In this document: positions 5,951 through 7,393 of the stretch, piece after piece
Layout of the letters: each line of letters opens with the position of its first letter
How positions within the stretch are numbered: the first letter of the stretch is position 1
DNA from: Gemmatimonadota bacterium
GTDB taxonomy: Bacteria; JAAXHH01
Length of the DNA stretch: 7,393 bases
NCBI GenBank assembly: GCA_026713285.1
Contig: JAPOOT010000303.1
Coordinates: forward strand, 1 to 7,393
Direction: 5' to 3'
Program-made: the position numbers and the translations under genes
Notes under the pieces: model-generated
Database searches by the model: none
What the model was told of the DNA's origin: nothing
What the model saw: only the letters and a program-made list of their open reading frames with translations

Positions 5951-6973
5951 ATGAACTGGTTAAAGAAGACCTGGGGATGGCTTCGGTGGCTGGCCGCGCT
6001 GGGCATCCTCGCCTACCTGTTCTATCTCTACAGGGACCAGTACGCCGATTTCATCCGCCGCGAAATCGACTTTACCTTTTTGATTATCGGCGTCGTGCTG
6101 GCCACGACGGCGACCGTGCTGGCCTTTTTCCGGTGGTTTCTCCTGGCGCGGGGCCAGAAACTGGTGCTGGGGTTCCGCGAGGCCGTCCGGCTGGGCTTCG
6201 TCAGCAACCTGTTCAACTACCTGGCGCCCGGGACCGCGGGCGGAGACATCGTCCGCGCCGTGGGCATCGCGCGGCGTCAGAAATCGAGACGGACCGTCGC
6301 CGCGGCCACCGTGCTGCTCGACCGGTTGATCGGCATGCTTGCGCTGTTCATCGTCGGATCGGCGGCTTCTCTGCTGAACCAGGATCTCTGGCATCACCGG
6401 GAGATCATGATCGCCGCCCTGGTCTTCTGGGGCGGCGCCCTGGCCGGAATGATCTGCCTGGTGATCTCGCTGCAGTCGCGGTTTCTGGAATGGACCCTCT
6501 ATAAGCGGCTTACCCGTCTCCGGTACGCCGGTCCGTTTTTCGCCGAACTGGCCAACAGCCTGGCGCTCTACCAGACGCGGCGCAGCGCGCTGACCGAGGC
6601 CCTGCTCATCGGCCTGGCCGGACAGGTCTTCATGCTGTCGGCATTCTATTGCTGCGCGATGGCGCTCCTGCCCGGACCGGCCGCGCCGGATTACTGGGTC
6701 CACCTGATGCTGATCCCAGCGGCCGAGATCATCGGCACCTTCGCGCCGGTGCCAGGGGGCGTCGGCGCCCTCGAAGGCGCGGTCATCTATATCTACCACC
6801 TCGTCAGCACAACCGCGGACGGTGCCATCTCCGGAACGGTCGCCCAGGCCACGGGCCTGGCGGCCGCCCTCACGTACCGGATCGTGCGCGTATCCGTCGC
6901 CGCCCTGGGCGCCGGCTACTACATGGTATCGGATAGAAGCTGGAGGGAGAGGCTGAACATGGAGGGGACCTGA
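5951..6973 (+). CDS. Flippase-like integral membrane protein (LPG_synthase_TM / UPF0104 family)
   Basis: The protein is 340 residues. Hydrophobic segments lie at about 10-26, 41-62, 118-142, 152-174, 215-240, 247-267, 270-287 and 298-325, giving roughly eight membrane helices. Two family signatures are clear: NLFNYLAPGTAGGDIVRA (86-103), the usual N-(F/Y)-PG-x-GGD motif, and APVPGGVGALEGAVIY (265-280), the PGG-G-E motif. The family includes the flippase half of MprF and many stand-alone proteins thought to move lipids or lipid-linked sugars across the inner membrane. The soluble aminoacyl-transferase domain of MprF is absent, and no glycosyltransferase is adjacent, so the lipid cannot be named. 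ATG 5951 is the only usable start after an in-frame stop at 5930-5932, although no Shine-Dalgarno site is visible. GC-rich codon use matches the chromosomal genes rather than the toxin-antitoxin block. Confidence 0.92.
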   Translation: MNWLKKTWGWLRWLAALGILAYLFYLYRDQYADFIRREIDFTFLIIGVVLATTATVLAFFRWFLLARGQKLVLGFREAVRLGFVSNLFNYLAPGTAGGDIVRAVGIARRQKSRRTVAAATVLLDRLIGMLALFIVGSAASLLNQDLWHHREIMIAALVFWGGALAGMICLVISLQSRFLEWTLYKRLTRLRYAGPFFAELANSLALYQTRRSALTEALLIGLAGQVFMLSAFYCCAMALLPGPAAPDYWVHLMLIPAAEIIGTFAPVPGGVGALEGAVIYIYHLVSTTADGAISGTVAQATGLAAALTYRIVRVSVAALGAGYYMVSDRSWRERLNMEGT

Positions 6974-7031
6974 CCGTACGGGCACGGAGAAAGTGCCTGG
7001 CTTGCAGGGCGCATCCCCGCACCCGGTCAGG
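6969..7031 (+). repeat. Long-range inverted repeat after the flippase-like gene
   Basis: CCTGACCG (6969-6976) pairs with CGGTCAGG (7024-7031). A smaller stem GGCAC/GTGCC (6981-6985, 6993-6997) lies within. The left arm overlaps the gene's TGA stop. The structure could slow or end transcription leaving the gene, but it lacks a T-run. Confidence 0.35.
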
Positions 7032-7118
7032 GCCGAACCCCGGGTACTTTATTCCCCGGTGTCCGGCGGATCAGTAATCCGGATCATTACTTCGGGCGTC
7101 CAATTCCACTGAAATGCC

Positions 7119-7142
7119 GCTGCTCCCCGGGTGAGGAGCAGC
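7119..7142 (-). terminator. Probable terminator of the ribonucleotide reductase gene
   Basis: A perfect 8-bp stem, GCTGCTCC (7119-7126) with GGAGCAGC (7135-7142), has an 8-base loop. On the minus strand it begins 17 bases after the TGA of the reductase gene and is followed by GGCATTTC, only a short T-run. It lies between two convergent genes, so it may act in both directions. Confidence 0.5.
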
Positions 7143-7158
7143 AGCCGTTTCCACCGAC

Positions 7159-7392
7159 TCACGAACAACCGCTTGTCGATCCACATTCCCTGCACACGTA
7201 GCAGGAACCGTTGCGGGTCATCAGGCTGCCGCAGTCCGAACAGGACGGGGCGTCGGCCTGGGCGGTATAGACCTCGTGTTCCTGGTTCTCCTGCGCGGTC
7301 ATCGTCCGGTCCATGGCGTTCGAATGCATGGTGGAATCCATGTCCGTGTCCGCCACGATATCGGAATGACTGTCCTCGGGCAGGAACTTAAA
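7159..7392 (-). CDS. nrdJ: Vitamin B12-dependent (class II) ribonucleotide reductase, C-terminal fragment (5' partial)
   Basis: The frame stays open to the window end, giving 77 residues of the C-terminus; the real start lies outside, and a GTG at 7356 is internal. The tail reads CSDCGSLMTRNGSCYVC followed by RECGSTSGCS. The two CxxC pairs form a zinc ribbon, and the TSGCS ending is characteristic of NrdJ-type class II reductases. These reduce ribonucleotides to deoxyribonucleotides with adenosylcobalamin and need no oxygen. The stretch before the ribbon (from FKFLPEDSHSDI through many Asp, Met and Gln residues) is the usual low-complexity linker between the barrel and the C-terminal tail. 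The gene converges on the flippase-like gene, with a probable terminator 17 bases after its stop. Confidence 0.92.
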   Translation of the reverse strand, partial: FKFLPEDSHSDIVADTDMDSTMHSNAMDRTMTAQENQEHEVYTAQADAPSCSDCGSLMTRNGSCYVCRECGSTSGCS

Positions 7393-7393
7393 C

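Noticed and set aside
5960..6985. 341-residue minus-strand ORF opposite the flippase-like gene
   Set aside because: Product is rich in Gly, Arg, Gln and Asp without domains, a typical GC-rich shadow; the plus-strand frame has clear membrane helices and family motifs.

Overview
The window reads as a chromosomal segment of a GC-rich, Gram-negative-style, probably uncultured bacterium. Clues are a B12-dependent (class II) ribonucleotide reductase tail, an N,N-dimethylformamidase-like large-subunit tail, a UPF0261/Tm-1-like gene, and an enolase-superfamily gene of the OSBS/N-succinylamino acid racemase type. From general knowledge, such gene sets are common in Latescibacterota, Poribacteria and Gemmatimonadota-like metagenome genomes, but phylum placement here is only a weak inference. 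No RNA genes, CRISPR arrays, insertion sequences or origins were recognised.

Layout. (1) 2-391, plus strand: C-terminal piece of a dimethylformamidase beta-subunit-like protein, cut by the window start. (2) 461-3810, minus strand: an apparent three-gene operon, read as Tm-1-like ATP-binding protein (403 aa), then MenC/NSAR-type enolase-superfamily enzyme (369 aa), then type I pantothenate kinase CoaA (316 aa). The first two genes are 7 bp apart, and the enolase gene's ribosome binding site overlaps the stop codon of the Tm-1-like gene. A 16-bp palindrome lies 25 bp upstream of the chosen Tm-1-like start and may be an operator. (3) 3811-4174: a noncoding divergent intergenic region with a perfect TTGACA box and an operator-like dyad. 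(4) 4175-5674, plus strand: a type II toxin-antitoxin module, with a RelE/ParE/HigB-like toxin followed by an antitoxin that joins a HigA-type helix-turn-helix to an ImmA/IrrE-type HEXXH metallopeptidase domain. A tandem duplication lies between the two genes. A small possible zinc-ribbon gene (5659-5916) overlaps the antitoxin's end. This block looks more A/T-rich than its flanks and may have been acquired. (5) 5951-6973, plus strand: an eight-helix flippase-like membrane protein of the LPG_synthase_TM family. (6) 6974-7158: structured intergenic DNA with a probable terminator. (7) 7159-7392, minus strand: C-terminal 77 residues of a class II ribonucleotide reductase, ending in the characteristic zinc-ribbon and TSGCS tail, cut by the window end.

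How the genes may work together. The toxin and antitoxin form one clear functional unit. The minus-strand genes are probably cotranscribed, but their substrates cannot be tied together from sequence: CoaA makes 4'-phosphopantetheine precursors, the enolase-family enzyme acts on a carboxylate (OSB or an N-acylamino acid), and the Tm-1-like protein has no established bacterial reaction. The most interesting points are the duplication that may have changed the toxin's C-terminus, the protease-fused antitoxin with a possible third zinc-ribbon partner, and the palindrome-controlled Tm-1-like/enolase/CoaA cluster. No clearly new multi-gene defence or metabolic system can be demonstrated here.
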